Shown here piece after piece: positions 8,807-17,650 of a stretch of DNA of 64,000 nt. Within the stretch, counting starts at the first letter, position 1, and each line of letters opens with the position of its first letter. Where the stretch lies: assembly GCF_000381365.1 (NCBI RefSeq), contig NZ_KB905466.1, positions 2,840,821-2,904,820 of the forward strand, given 5' to 3'. The notes beneath the pieces are model-generated. The model was not told the DNA's origin. It made no database searches and saw only the letters and a list, made by a program, of their open reading frames with translations. Origin of the DNA: Bacteroides salyersiae WAL 10018 = DSM 18765 = JCM 12988 (GTDB lineage: Bacteria > Bacteroidota > Bacteroidia > Bacteroidales > Bacteroidaceae). The position numbers and the translations under genes were made by a program.

Positions 8807-10360
8807 TTACCCGTGTAGTTCCAGTATAAACCGGCTTCCCTTTGTATAACTATTATCCAATGTCAGACTGCCGTTCATCTTTGTGGCAATAAGTGAGCAA
8901 ATGGGTAACCCCAATCCGTCACCCAGAGTGAGGTCTTTTACTTCCGTGAAAGGTTTGAAGATTGTTTCTTGTTGCTCTGCCGGAATGCCTGTACCGGTAT
9001 CCGTTACGATAAACTGATGGGTATGTGCACCGCGTTTTTTAAAGTCGAGACTGATACGTCCTTCTTCCGTATAGTAGGCGGCATTTTGCAACAGATGGAG
9101 AAGGATGCGTTCCAATTGTTCTTTATTTGCTTTTACTTGTAGTTTGGGTGCATTTACTGAAGTCGTAATGTCTGCTTTTATATTGTTTTTAGCCTTCTCC
9201 ATTATTTCTTCACAGAAAGTATTTGCGTTGATTTCGTTCATTTCATAAGGTTCGGTTAAAGAACTCTCAAGAGAAGAGAGTTCTTGAATGTCGTCACTGA
9301 ATTTCTTCAATGCTCCTACTTGAGTCTGTATCTGCCGGGACTGTTGCGCTGCTATCGCGGACAAACCGTTTGCCGAGGCCGACAGGGTATTCAAGGTCGG
9401 TTCCATTTGCGAAGATATATTTTGGATAAATTGAGTCTTCAATTCGTTGTGTTCATTGGCTATTTGAATGTTCTTTTTTAGTTTTCGGTTGCCAGCCATG
9501 AAACGTAGCAATACGAATGCTAAAAGTACCAATGCGGCGACGAGAATGGCTGCGAGGGTACAAAGTCCTATGATAACATACTGTTTGGTCGATAGTGTAT
9601 CATCTTTATCTTGTATCGTTTGCAGGCTTTCATCATATTTTCTTTTCAATACATTCAGTTCATCTTGGGCGGTAAGTGCTTTTACCGAATCTGTCCATAC
9701 AATATAGTTTTCGTAGGTACGTCCCATCAGTGCAGCATTATTTGCTTTACGGGCTATGGATATCAGATTTTTATAACATTCGTCCACCTTCTCATAGTTT
9801 TTCTTTTCTTTGTATTGGAGGATGAGCTTCCGAAAACATGCATCTCCTTGTGTATTCAGTCCGAAAGTGTAATAGTAATTGGTCTTTGTATAAAGAAGAT
9901 CTTCATTGATCGAATCGTTTTTAGCAAGCTTGGCTGTTTCTTCCAACTTGTCGAGTTGGAGTTTGGCTTGTGCAGGATTTTTCAGTGCAATATACATTTG
10001 CAGACGCTCTTTGGTGATTAGAAAACGTAGGTCGTACAGCGTTTTTTTAGTTTTCTGCTCGCCGGCCCAGACCAGTTGATCCATGCTACGGCAGAGTTCG
10101 AACCCTTCTTTGTAGAAATTTTCCCGGATATAGAGCCCGTTGGCTTTTATGCCGCATTCGATGGCTTGTGGATAGTCTTCCCGGGCAGCAAATGCTTCAT
10201 AGGCTTTCTTGAAAAGATAGCGTGCTTTGATATAATCTTTCTGACTCAGACTGTTTTGAGCTTGTTCTTTTAACTCTTGTCCTCTGTTTGGAGTTGTTTG
10301 CGCTTGAGAGAGTACATTGAAACAGAGCATTATGGCAATGATGACTATGGGTGTTTTCAT
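8807..10360 (-). CDS. TPR-containing membrane sensor histidine kinase-like protein with degenerate H-box
   Basis: A 517-residue protein: signal peptide (1-20), a TPR-like helical sensor region (about 25-255), one transmembrane helix (about 261-287), a dimerisation coiled region, and a HATPase domain (about 405-517). The HATPase has a good N box (LLQNAAYYT), G1 (DTGTGIP) and G2 (GDGLGL). The H-box normally reads NxSHExRTPL, but here it reads NISSQMEPTL: Ser317 replaces the phospho-acceptor His, and Arg-Thr-Pro is also lost. Autophosphorylation at the usual site is therefore not possible. It may act as a pseudokinase, a phosphatase-like partner, or use another residue. No response regulator is adjacent. 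It converges on the aminopeptidase gene. Confidence 0.85.
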   Translation of the reverse strand: MKTPIVIIAIMLCFNVLSQAQTTPNRGQELKEQAQNSLSQKDYIKARYLFKKAYEAFAAREDYPQAIECGIKANGLYIRENFYKEGFELCRSMDQLVWAGEQKTKKTLYDLRFLITKERLQMYIALKNPAQAKLQLDKLEETAKLAKNDSINEDLLYTKTNYYYTFGLNTQGDACFRKLILQYKEKKNYEKVDECYKNLISIARKANNAALMGRTYENYIVWTDSVKALTAQDELNVLKRKYDESLQTIQDKDDTLSTKQYVIIGLCTLAAILVAALVLLAFVLLRFMAGNRKLKKNIQIANEHNELKTQFIQNISSQMEPTLNTLSASANGLSAIAAQQSRQIQTQVGALKKFSDDIQELSSLESSLTEPYEMNEINANTFCEEIMEKAKNNIKADITTSVNAPKLQVKANKEQLERILLHLLQNAAYYTEEGRISLDFKKRGAHTHQFIVTDTGTGIPAEQQETIFKPFTEVKDLTLGDGLGLPICSLIATKMNGSLTLDNSYTKGSRFILELHG

Positions 10361-10436
10361 CTTTATATTGTTTGTTTATAACCGACACAAAAATAGGATA
10401 AATATATTATTTAAGGCAGGAAAACGAATTAAAAAA

Positions 10437-10466
10437 CAGGATTATCTGTAATTACAGATAATCCTG
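10437..10466 (-). terminator. Perfect 30-bp palindrome, terminator of the nucleoside kinase gene
   Basis: The arms CAGGATTATCTGT and ACAGATAATCCTG with an AATT centre are perfectly self-complementary. On the minus strand the hairpin is followed by six T, the form of an intrinsic terminator, 12 bases after the kinase stop codon. Confidence 0.85.
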
Positions 10467-10477
10467 ATGATGCTTTG

Positions 10478-12151
10478 TTAATATTTAAAGCTGCTTCCTC
10501 CTAAAAATTCCCTTAACAAAGAGGTTGGTGGAATTTCTTTATCTTGTACGGGAGTGAAATATTTTATGAATTTTAATAACCGGTACGCTTCACAATATTC
10601 CGGACAATTTCGTGGTACTCCCATAAGGATAGGCTCGGCATGAAGCCTCAGTACTGCAAATTCAAAAAGTAGGGCGGAATTGAACATTACGTCGGCATTT
10701 TCCTGATAAGGGAATATCCATTTATCTTCGCCGGCACGTACACTGGGCCAACGAGAGATTGTTTCCTGCGCCGAATATCCGCGATAATTAAAATCACGAA
10801 TGATGCGCCGTAGCAGGCGGTTGTCTGTCGTAGGAATCCAGTTATGGTCATCCAGTGAAATGGTGGTCAGTGCCGATACATATATTTTGAATTTATTCTC
10901 ACTCGGAATATGTGGAGTCAGTTCCGGATTGAGTGCGTGAATACCTTCCAATATTAAAATGGTATGTTCGTCTATTTTTAGCTTGTCCCCTTTGTACTCC
11001 TTTTTTCCGATGTTGAAGTTGAATCGCGGCAACTCGACTTCTTCTCCGCGGAGTAATGCTTGAAGTTGCCGGTTGAACAGATCCAGATCGAGGGCGTATA
11101 AGGATTCATAGTCATAGTTTCCATTTTCATCGCGGGGAGTTTCTTCGCGGTCAACAAAGTAATTGTCCAATGAAATCGGATAAGGCTTTAAGCCGTTTGT
11201 CATCAGTTGGATAGAGAGACGCTTGCTGAAAGTGGTCTTTCCCGACGAAGACGGTCCGGCTATCAGTACTAATTTTATACGGTCACCGTTTTCTCCACGA
11301 TGGAAGATCGTATCGGCTATTTGGGCAATTTTCTTTTCTTGCAGTGCTTCTGCTACATTGATCAGGTCGGTGGCATGTCCTTCTTCACAGGCCATGTTAA
11401 AGTCACCGGCATTGTTCAGTCCCATGATGTTGCTCCAGTTCAGATACTCTTTAAATACGTCGAGCATTTTTTCCTGCTTTACTACTTCTTCGAGTATTTC
11501 CGGATTTTCTTTGTTGGGAATACGTAATAGCAGTCCATCGTAATATTTTACCAGATCGAACAATTTGATAAAACCGGTACTGGGTAACAGATTCCCATAA
11601 TAATAATCGATGGTATCACCTAACGTATAATAATAGGTGTATAATGAACCGGAGGTTTCCAGTAATTTAACCTTGTCATTCATCCCGTGCTCGCTGAAAA
11701 TGCGTACGGCTTCCGCAGTATGGCATTCGATACGGTGGTAGGGAATGTTTTCGGCAATAATCTCCTGCATCCTTTTTTTGATGAGCGATACATCTTCCAA
11801 TGTGATGGCACGGCCGATGCGGAGGTTACAGAAGTATCCTTTTGATACGGGATGCTCCACGAAAAGTTTACCATCGGGAAACAATTCGCTGACAGCTTTG
11901 TATAATACAAAGCAAAGCGAACGCACATAGGTGCGCATTCCGGAAGAATCTCTTACATCGAGAAAGTCTACATCTTTGTTGTTATAGACACGGAAGTTGA
12001 GACCTTCGGAACGATTATTTACCTTGGCGCTAACAACCTGATAGGGAAAATTAAGATTAAAACCGTAATAAATATCCAAAAGTGAACTGCCAATAGGGAA
12101 TTCTTTAGAAATATTATTATTTTTGCAATATATTTGTAACATCTGTTTCAT
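10478..12151 (-). CDS. Nucleoside (uridine-like) kinase with TGS and threonyl-tRNA-synthetase-like N-terminal domains
   Basis: A 557-residue cytoplasmic protein. Residues 1-60 look like a TGS domain. Residues about 60-200 resemble the second additional domain of threonyl-tRNA synthetases, with HPVSKGYFCNLR and a later H...C region. The C-terminal half is a P-loop kinase of the uridine kinase/phosphoribulokinase group, with Walker A GPSSSGKTT at 299-307, SLDNYFVDREETPRDE and ILEGIHALNP. This architecture is a known Bacteroidetes/Firmicutes nucleoside kinase. It probably phosphorylates uridine or cytidine, but the preferred nucleoside is not shown by sequence. It has its own terminator and is divergent from the Na/Pi cotransporter gene. 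Confidence 0.9.
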   Translation of the reverse strand: MKQMLQIYCKNNNISKEFPIGSSLLDIYYGFNLNFPYQVVSAKVNNRSEGLNFRVYNNKDVDFLDVRDSSGMRTYVRSLCFVLYKAVSELFPDGKLFVEHPVSKGYFCNLRIGRAITLEDVSLIKKRMQEIIAENIPYHRIECHTAEAVRIFSEHGMNDKVKLLETSGSLYTYYYTLGDTIDYYYGNLLPSTGFIKLFDLVKYYDGLLLRIPNKENPEILEEVVKQEKMLDVFKEYLNWSNIMGLNNAGDFNMACEEGHATDLINVAEALQEKKIAQIADTIFHRGENGDRIKLVLIAGPSSSGKTTFSKRLSIQLMTNGLKPYPISLDNYFVDREETPRDENGNYDYESLYALDLDLFNRQLQALLRGEEVELPRFNFNIGKKEYKGDKLKIDEHTILILEGIHALNPELTPHIPSENKFKIYVSALTTISLDDHNWIPTTDNRLLRRIIRDFNYRGYSAQETISRWPSVRAGEDKWIFPYQENADVMFNSALLFEFAVLRLHAEPILMGVPRNCPEYCEAYRLLKFIKYFTPVQDKEIPPTSLLREFLGGSSFKY

Positions 12152-12236
12152 TTTGGCTTTTTAAGGGGTTAAAATAGAATTGGATAAATATAGACATAAT
12201 CGGTTAGAGAACAAACAACTATTAAAATAATTATAG

Positions 12237-13934
12237 ATGGAATATTCTTTTTATGATTTTTTAAAGCTCATCGGTTCATTAGGGCTTTTCCTTTATGGAA
12301 TGAAAATAATGAGCGAGGGCTTACAAAAAGTCGCAGGTGACAGATTACGAAGTATTCTGACAGCAATGACCACCAATCGGGTAACAGGCGTTTTAACAGG
12401 AGTGCTAATAACCGCCCTTATCCAATCCTCGTCGGCAACAACAGTAATGGTGGTTAGTTTCGTAAATGCCGGGTTGTTGACTCTAACCGAGTCTATCAGT
12501 GTGATTATGGGAGCTAATATCGGTACTACGGTTACTGCCTGGATCATTTCCATATTTGGTTTTAAAGTCGATATGTCTGCTTTTGCTCTCCCGCTTCTGG
12601 CCATTGCACTTCCACTTATCTTTTCCGGAAAAAGTAACCGCAAGTCTGTCGGTGAATTTATTTTTGGCTTTTCTTTCCTTTTCATGGGACTTGCTTATTT
12701 AAAAAGTAATGCTCCCGATCTGAATGCTAACCCCGATATGTTGGCTTTTGTACAGAATTATACGGATATGGGTTTTTTCTCTGTGCTCCTGTTCCTTTTT
12801 ATCGGTACGATATTGACAATGATTGTACAGGCTTCTGCGGCAACCATGGCTATTACTTTGATAATGTGTGCTAATGGTTGGATTAGTCTCGAACTTGGAG
12901 CGGCATTGGTGTTGGGTGAGAATATCGGTACTACTATTACCGCTAATCTGGCTGCTCTTACTGCCAATTCGCAGGCCAAACGGGCAGCGTTGGCGCACTT
13001 GGTATTCAATGTGTTCGGCGTTATCTGGGTATTGATTATTTTCCATCCGTTTATGACTTTTGTTAATTGGGTAGTCGATACTTTCTTCCATCCGGGAAGC
13101 GCAGAAGTCGCTATCTCTTATAAGTTGTCCGCTTTCCACTCTATCTTTAATATATGCAACGTTTGTTTATTGATATGGGGGGTAAAATTAATAGAACGTA
13201 CGGTGTGTGCTATTATCCGTCCGAAAGAGGAGGATGAAGAACCGCGTTTGCGATTCATTACCGGCGGTATGCTTTCTACGGCAGAACTTTCTATTCTCCA
13301 GGCCCGTAAGGAGATTCATCTTTTTGCAGAACGGACGCATCGGATGTTTGGCATGGTACAGGATCTTCTCCATACGGATAAGGATGATGATTTTAATAAA
13401 GTGTTCAGCCGTGTAGAGAAGTATGAAAATATTAGCGATAATATGGAATTGGAAATAGCTAACTATCTGAATCAGGTTTCCGAAGGACGTTTAAGTTCGG
13501 AAAGTAAATTGCAGATACGTGCCATGCTTCGTGAAGTAACGGAGATTGAAAGTATTGGTGATAGTTGCTATAATCTGGCGCGTACAATCAATCGTAAGCG
13601 ACAGACCAATCAGGACTTTACCGAAAAGCAGTATGAACATATCCATTTTATGATGAAACTCACAAACGATGCTTTGGAACAAATGATTGTTGTCGTAGAA
13701 AAACCGGAACATCACAGCATCGATGTCAATAAATCGTTTAACATCGAAAATGAAATAAATAATTATCGTAACCAATTGAAGAACCAGAACATTTTGGATG
13801 TCAATAATAAGGAATACGATTATCAGATGGGTGTTTATTACATGGACATTATTGCAGAATGCGAAAAGCTTGGAGACTATGTAGTCAATGTAGTAGAAGC
13901 AAGCAGTGATGTGAAGGAGAAAAAAGCATCATAA
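12237..13934 (+). CDS. Na/Pi cotransporter family protein with PhoU-like C-terminal domain
   Basis: A 565-residue membrane protein. The N-terminal part (about 1-320) has two inverted Na/Pi repeats, each with the signature QSSSATT / QASAAT and GANIGTTVT / GENIGTTIT. Several transmembrane helices are clear. Residues about 340-560 form a helical PhoU-like domain (ESIGDSCYNLART, ECEKLGDYVVNVVEA) on the cytoplasmic side. The family imports phosphate with sodium, and the PhoU-like tail is thought to regulate it. The gene stands alone, divergent from the nucleoside kinase and convergent with rubredoxin across a palindromic repeat. Confidence 0.93.
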   Translation: MEYSFYDFLKLIGSLGLFLYGMKIMSEGLQKVAGDRLRSILTAMTTNRVTGVLTGVLITALIQSSSATTVMVVSFVNAGLLTLTESISVIMGANIGTTVTAWIISIFGFKVDMSAFALPLLAIALPLIFSGKSNRKSVGEFIFGFSFLFMGLAYLKSNAPDLNANPDMLAFVQNYTDMGFFSVLLFLFIGTILTMIVQASAATMAITLIMCANGWISLELGAALVLGENIGTTITANLAALTANSQAKRAALAHLVFNVFGVIWVLIIFHPFMTFVNWVVDTFFHPGSAEVAISYKLSAFHSIFNICNVCLLIWGVKLIERTVCAIIRPKEEDEEPRLRFITGGMLSTAELSILQARKEIHLFAERTHRMFGMVQDLLHTDKDDDFNKVFSRVEKYENISDNMELEIANYLNQVSEGRLSSESKLQIRAMLREVTEIESIGDSCYNLARTINRKRQTNQDFTEKQYEHIHFMMKLTNDALEQMIVVVEKPEHHSIDVNKSFNIENEINNYRNQLKNQNILDVNNKEYDYQMGVYYMDIIAECEKLGDYVVNVVEASSDVKEKKAS

Positions 13935-13935
13935 A

Positions 13936-14012
13936 TAAAGGGAGATGGGAGAATTGCTATGCAGCATAATAGCGCAGCTACTTCTCAATTCTCCCATCTC
14001 ACATCTCCCTTT
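13936..14012. repeat. Palindromic repeat element, copy 2 (convergent terminator)
   Basis: A 14-bp perfect stem (13942-13955 with 13987-14000) and weaker outer pairing AAAGGGAGATG / CATCTCCCTTT enclose a loop almost identical to that at 8757-8778. It lies between the converging Na/Pi cotransporter and rubredoxin genes. Confidence 0.7.
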
Positions 14013-14015
14013 CAA

Positions 14016-14177
14016 TTACCCTTCGTACGGTTCGAAATCTTCTTTTCCTACCCCACAGAGCGGACATACCCAATCATCTGGAATGTCTTCGAAGGCTGTA
14101 CCTGGTTCAATACCACTTTCCGGATCGCCCAATTCTGGGTCGTAAATGTATTCGCATACAGTGCAAATGTACTTCAT
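14016..14177 (-). CDS. Rubredoxin
   Basis: A 53-residue electron-transfer protein read on the minus strand from ATG at 14177. It has the two Cys pairs that bind one iron: CTVC near residue 5 and CPLCG near residue 39, plus the typical [18 protein letters not shown] and [16 protein letters not shown] segments. Length and spacing are exactly those of the family. Rubredoxins pass electrons to rubrerythrin or superoxide reductase in anaerobes; no such partner is adjacent. The gene is monocistronic and divergent from the PAS-domain gene. Confidence 0.96.
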   Translation of the reverse strand: MKYICTVCEYIYDPELGDPESGIEPGTAFEDIPDDWVCPLCGVGKEDFEPYEG

Positions 14178-14269
14178 ATGTTTTATTTTTTAATAGTTTA
14201 CCATATAATATAACGGAGAAAAACCGGATATTGTTCATCGAGCTTTCTTTTTTATCTGATAAAAATAAG

Positions 14270-14277
14270 TATCTTTG
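14270..14277 (+). promoter_or_regulatory. -7 promoter element TATCTTTG upstream of the PAS protein
   Basis: A perfect match to the Bacteroides TAnnTTTG -7 box, 38 bases before the ATG at 14316. No clear TTTG -33 box was found at the usual distance. Confidence 0.55.
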
Positions 14278-14315
14278 TCACAAGATAGGTGTAACAATCA
14301 GCTATTAAAAGAATT

Positions 14316-14882
14316 ATGGTTATAGAAATCTTCTTAATTACTTTATGTTTAGTTCTTTTAATCGCTTTCCTTTGGGAGAGAAGAAAGTGGATGCAGACAC
14401 GCCGGGCATTGCAGAAAGAGGCGGATGAATTGAAAAAGACAAGTTATATTGCAGGGGCGGTATTGAGAAGCGTACATGCTTTTGTATTGTTGATCGATTC
14501 AAGCTTCACTGTATTGAATACAAATTATTACAGGCGTACCGGAACCAGAAAAGGATCGGCTGAAAAGAAAGTCGGTGATTTGCTACAATGCCGTAATGCT
14601 TTGTCTGCATCGGGCGGATGCGGTACACACGAACTTTGTGGTACTTGCCCTGTGCGTTGTGCTATTCAAAGTGCTTTTGATAAGAAAGCAAATTTTACCG
14701 ACTTGGAAGTTATTTTGAACATCTATACTTCTAATTACGAATCGGTAGAGTGTGATACAATTGTTTCGGGAAACTATCTTTTATTGAATGGCGAGGACCG
14801 GATGGTTATTACTGTACATGATATTACTCGTCAAAAGCGTGCCGAACATGCTTTGCAGCAATTGAGAAGCAAAGAGAACTGA
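14316..14882 (+). CDS. Membrane-anchored PAS-like protein with a cysteine cluster
   Basis: A 188-residue protein with one N-terminal transmembrane helix (about 3-20), a short coiled linker (about 22-45) and a PAS-like domain starting near 47 (AVLRSVHAFVLLIDSSFTVLNTN). The PAS domain carries six Cys: 92, 102, 108, 111, 115 and 146, with the dense group CGTHELCGTCPVRC. The C-terminus ends in ITVHDITRQKRAEHAL, the usual PAS exit, but no kinase, cyclase or HTH output domain follows. The Cys pattern could bind a metal or Fe-S cluster, or form redox disulfides; this is inference. It may sense redox and signal through a partner. The next gene is a Ca2+ ATPase 80 bp away. Confidence 0.75.
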   Translation: MVIEIFLITLCLVLLIAFLWERRKWMQTRRALQKEADELKKTSYIAGAVLRSVHAFVLLIDSSFTVLNTNYYRRTGTRKGSAEKKVGDLLQCRNALSASGGCGTHELCGTCPVRCAIQSAFDKKANFTDLEVILNIYTSNYESVECDTIVSGNYLLLNGEDRMVITVHDITRQKRAEHALQQLRSKEN

Positions 14883-14927
14883 CTCCTTAAAAAAAACTAA
14901 TAAACATTCTATACCAATTTAATGTTG

Positions 14928-14935
14928 TATTTTTG
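14928..14935 (+). promoter_or_regulatory. -7 promoter element TATTTTTG upstream of the Ca2+ ATPase
   Basis: Matches TAnnTTTG, 27 bases before the ATG at 14963. No convincing -33 box is seen. Confidence 0.45.
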
Positions 14936-14962
14936 TGACTTAAACTTAACGTATGTATCTGA

Positions 14963-17647
14963 ATGACTGCAAAGAACGATGATTATTATCATTTAGGCCT
15001 TACAGATAGTGAGGTTTTACAAAGTAGAGAAAAAAATGGTGTAAACTTATTGACACCTCCTAAGCGCCCTTCCCTCTGGAAACTCTATCTGGAAAAATTT
15101 GAAGACCCTGTTGTACGCGTATTACTTGTGGCTGCTGTTTTTTCATTGATTATCTCAATCATAGAGAATGAGTATGCAGAAACCATCGGTATCATAGCTG
15201 CTATTTTGCTGGCTACTGGTATCGGTTTCTTTTTTGAGTATGATGCGAACAAGAAATTTGACTTGCTGAATGCTGTCAATGAAGAAACCTTGGTAAAGGT
15301 GATTCGGAACGGAAAGATTCAGGAGATTCCCCGTAAGGATGTGGTTGTGGGGGATATAGTAGTACTCGAAACCGGAGAAGAGATTCCTGCTGATGGTGAA
15401 CTGATAGAAGCTATCTCATTGCAAGTCAATGAATCGAACTTGACGGGTGAACCGGTTATTAATAAAACGATTATCAAAGCCGATTTTGATGAAGAGGCTA
15501 CGTATGCTTCCAATAGGGTGATGCGCGGTACGACGGTAGTCGATGGACATGGTATGATGAAAGTGCTTCAGGTAGGAGATGCCACTGAGATTGGGAAAGT
15601 AGCCCGCCAAAGTACGGAACAGAGCGGGGAGCCTACTCCTTTGAATATACAGTTGACTAAACTGGCTAAACTGATTGGCAAGATAGGCTTTACGGTAGCT
15701 GCCGCTACTTTTATTGTTTTTGTTTCCAAAGATTTGTACCAATATATTTCGGCGAATGAGATTAGCGGGTGGCACCATTACATGGCCATCGCCCAGATTG
15801 TATTGAAATATTTTATGATGGCCGTAACGCTGATTGTTGTTGCTGTCCCCGAGGGGCTTCCGATGAGTGTTACCCTTAGCTTGGCATTGAATATGCGGCG
15901 TATGCTTTCTACTAATAATCTTGTACGCAAAATGCATGCTTGTGAAACAATGGGAGCTATTACCGTTATCTGTACGGATAAGACCGGTACATTGACACAA
16001 AATTTGATGCAGGTGTACGAGCCCGGTTTCTATGCATTGAAAGAGAGAGGTATCCTTTCGGATGACGATATCAGTAAGTTGGTAATGGAGGGAATCAGTG
16101 TCAACTCTACGGCTTTTCTTGAAGAAACGGACGATGGTGGCAAGCCGAAAGGTGTCGGTAATCCGACAGAAGTCGCGTTGTTGCTGTGGCTGAATTCTCA
16201 ACACCGTAATTATTTGGAGTTGCGTGAACAAGCTGGTGTGTTGGACCAGCTTACTTTTTCTACCGAGCGTAAATTTATGGCAACATTGGTACAGTCTCCT
16301 CTCATCGGGAAGAAGGTATTGTATATAAAAGGTGCGCCTGAGATCGTGTTGGGAAAATGTAAAGAGGTGGTGCTCGATGGCAAACGGATAGATGCAACGG
16401 AATATCGTTCCACTGTGGAAGAACAGTTGTTAGGGTATCAGAATATGGCGATGCGTACTTTGGGTTTTGCTTTTAAAATAGTGGACGATCATGCTCCGGA
16501 TGATTGTGTGGCATTGGTTGCGGAAAATGACCTGAACTTCTTGGGAGTGGTTGCCATTTCCGATCCGATCCGCCCTGATGTACCTGCTGCTGTGGCAAAA
16601 TGTCAATCGGCAGGCATCGATGTTAAGATAGTGACAGGTGATACTCCGGGTACCGCTACGGAAATAGCTCGGCAGATCGGACTTTGGAAACCGGAAGATA
16701 CGGAGCGTAATCGAATTACGGGCACTGCATTTGCAGATCTCACGGATGAGGAGGCTTTGGATCGGGTGATGGACTTGAAAATAATGTCCCGTGCCCGGCC
16801 TACCGATAAACAGCGTTTGGTACAACTGCTTCAGCAAAAAGGAGCCGTTGTTGCCGTAACCGGTGACGGAACAAACGATGCACCTGCTTTGAATCATGCG
16901 CAGGTAGGACTTTCAATGGGTACGGGAACTTCCGTTGCCAAAGAGGCCAGTGATATTACATTGCTGGATGATTCGTTCAATAGCATTGGAACCGCCGTTA
17001 TGTGGGGACGTTCGCTTTATAAAAACATTCAGCGTTTTATCGTATTCCAGCTTACCATCAATTTTGTGGCGTTGCTCATTGTGCTGCTCGGATCGTTCGT
17101 GGGGACAGCCTTGCCTTTGACCGTAACTCAAATGCTGTGGGTGAACCTTATTATGGATACTTTTGCTGCTCTGGCTCTTGCTTCGATTCCGCCCAGTGAG
17201 GATGTAATGAATGAAAAGCCGCGTCGTAGCACTGATTTTATTATCAGCAAAGCGATGCGATACAACATATTCGGAGTCGGTACTGTCTTTTTGATCGTAT
17301 TGATGGGAATGATTTACTATTTTACGAATGCTGAAAGTGGAATGACGGTACACCGGCTTACTATTTTCTTTACTTTCTTTGTCATGTTGCAATTCTGGAA
17401 CCTGTTCAATGCCCGTGTATTTGGAACGAACGACTCTGCTTTCAAAGGACTTACCAAGTCTTATGGAATGGAATTGATTGTGATTGCCATTTTGGGTGGT
17501 CAGATTCTCATTGTGCAGTTCGGTGGAGCTGTGTTCCGTACGGAACCGCTCGATTGGCAAACGTGGTTAGTGATAATAGGGGCTTCGTCACTTGTTTTAT
17601 GGGTGGGAGAACTTATTCGTTTCGTTCAGCGTTTAATACATAAATAA
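14963..17647 (+). CDS. Calcium-translocating P-type ATPase, PMCA-like (P2B)
   Basis: An 894-residue P-type ATPase. In order: cation-ATPase N-terminal region, membrane helices, actuator domain with LTGEPV (TGE loop), transmembrane segment VAVPEGLPMSV (PEGLP of P2 pumps), phosphorylation site DKTGTLT with Asp339, nucleotide-binding KGAPE, hinge TGDGTNDAPAL, and four to six C-terminal helices with NLIMDTFAALALA. These signatures point to Ca2+ efflux driven by ATP in the inner membrane. It is followed at 3 bp by a HAD hydrolase and then ribF on the same strand, suggesting one transcript. Confidence 0.93.
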   Translation: MTAKNDDYYHLGLTDSEVLQSREKNGVNLLTPPKRPSLWKLYLEKFEDPVVRVLLVAAVFSLIISIIENEYAETIGIIAAILLATGIGFFFEYDANKKFDLLNAVNEETLVKVIRNGKIQEIPRKDVVVGDIVVLETGEEIPADGELIEAISLQVNESNLTGEPVINKTIIKADFDEEATYASNRVMRGTTVVDGHGMMKVLQVGDATEIGKVARQSTEQSGEPTPLNIQLTKLAKLIGKIGFTVAAATFIVFVSKDLYQYISANEISGWHHYMAIAQIVLKYFMMAVTLIVVAVPEGLPMSVTLSLALNMRRMLSTNNLVRKMHACETMGAITVICTDKTGTLTQNLMQVYEPGFYALKERGILSDDDISKLVMEGISVNSTAFLEETDDGGKPKGVGNPTEVALLLWLNSQHRNYLELREQAGVLDQLTFSTERKFMATLVQSPLIGKKVLYIKGAPEIVLGKCKEVVLDGKRIDATEYRSTVEEQLLGYQNMAMRTLGFAFKIVDDHAPDDCVALVAENDLNFLGVVAISDPIRPDVPAAVAKCQSAGIDVKIVTGDTPGTATEIARQIGLWKPEDTERNRITGTAFADLTDEEALDRVMDLKIMSRARPTDKQRLVQLLQQKGAVVAVTGDGTNDAPALNHAQVGLSMGTGTSVAKEASDITLLDDSFNSIGTAVMWGRSLYKNIQRFIVFQLTINFVALLIVLLGSFVGTALPLTVTQMLWVNLIMDTFAALALASIPPSEDVMNEKPRRSTDFIISKAMRYNIFGVGTVFLIVLMGMIYYFTNAESGMTVHRLTIFFTFFVMLQFWNLFNARVFGTNDSAFKGLTKSYGMELIVIAILGGQILIVQFGGAVFRTEPLDWQTWLVIIGASSLVLWVGELIRFVQRLIHK

Positions 17648-17650
17648 GGA

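Noticed and set aside
15416..16231. Minus-strand 271-codon frame inside the Ca2+ ATPase
   Set aside because: It lies wholly within a gene with full P-type ATPase motifs and its translation has no recognisable domain.
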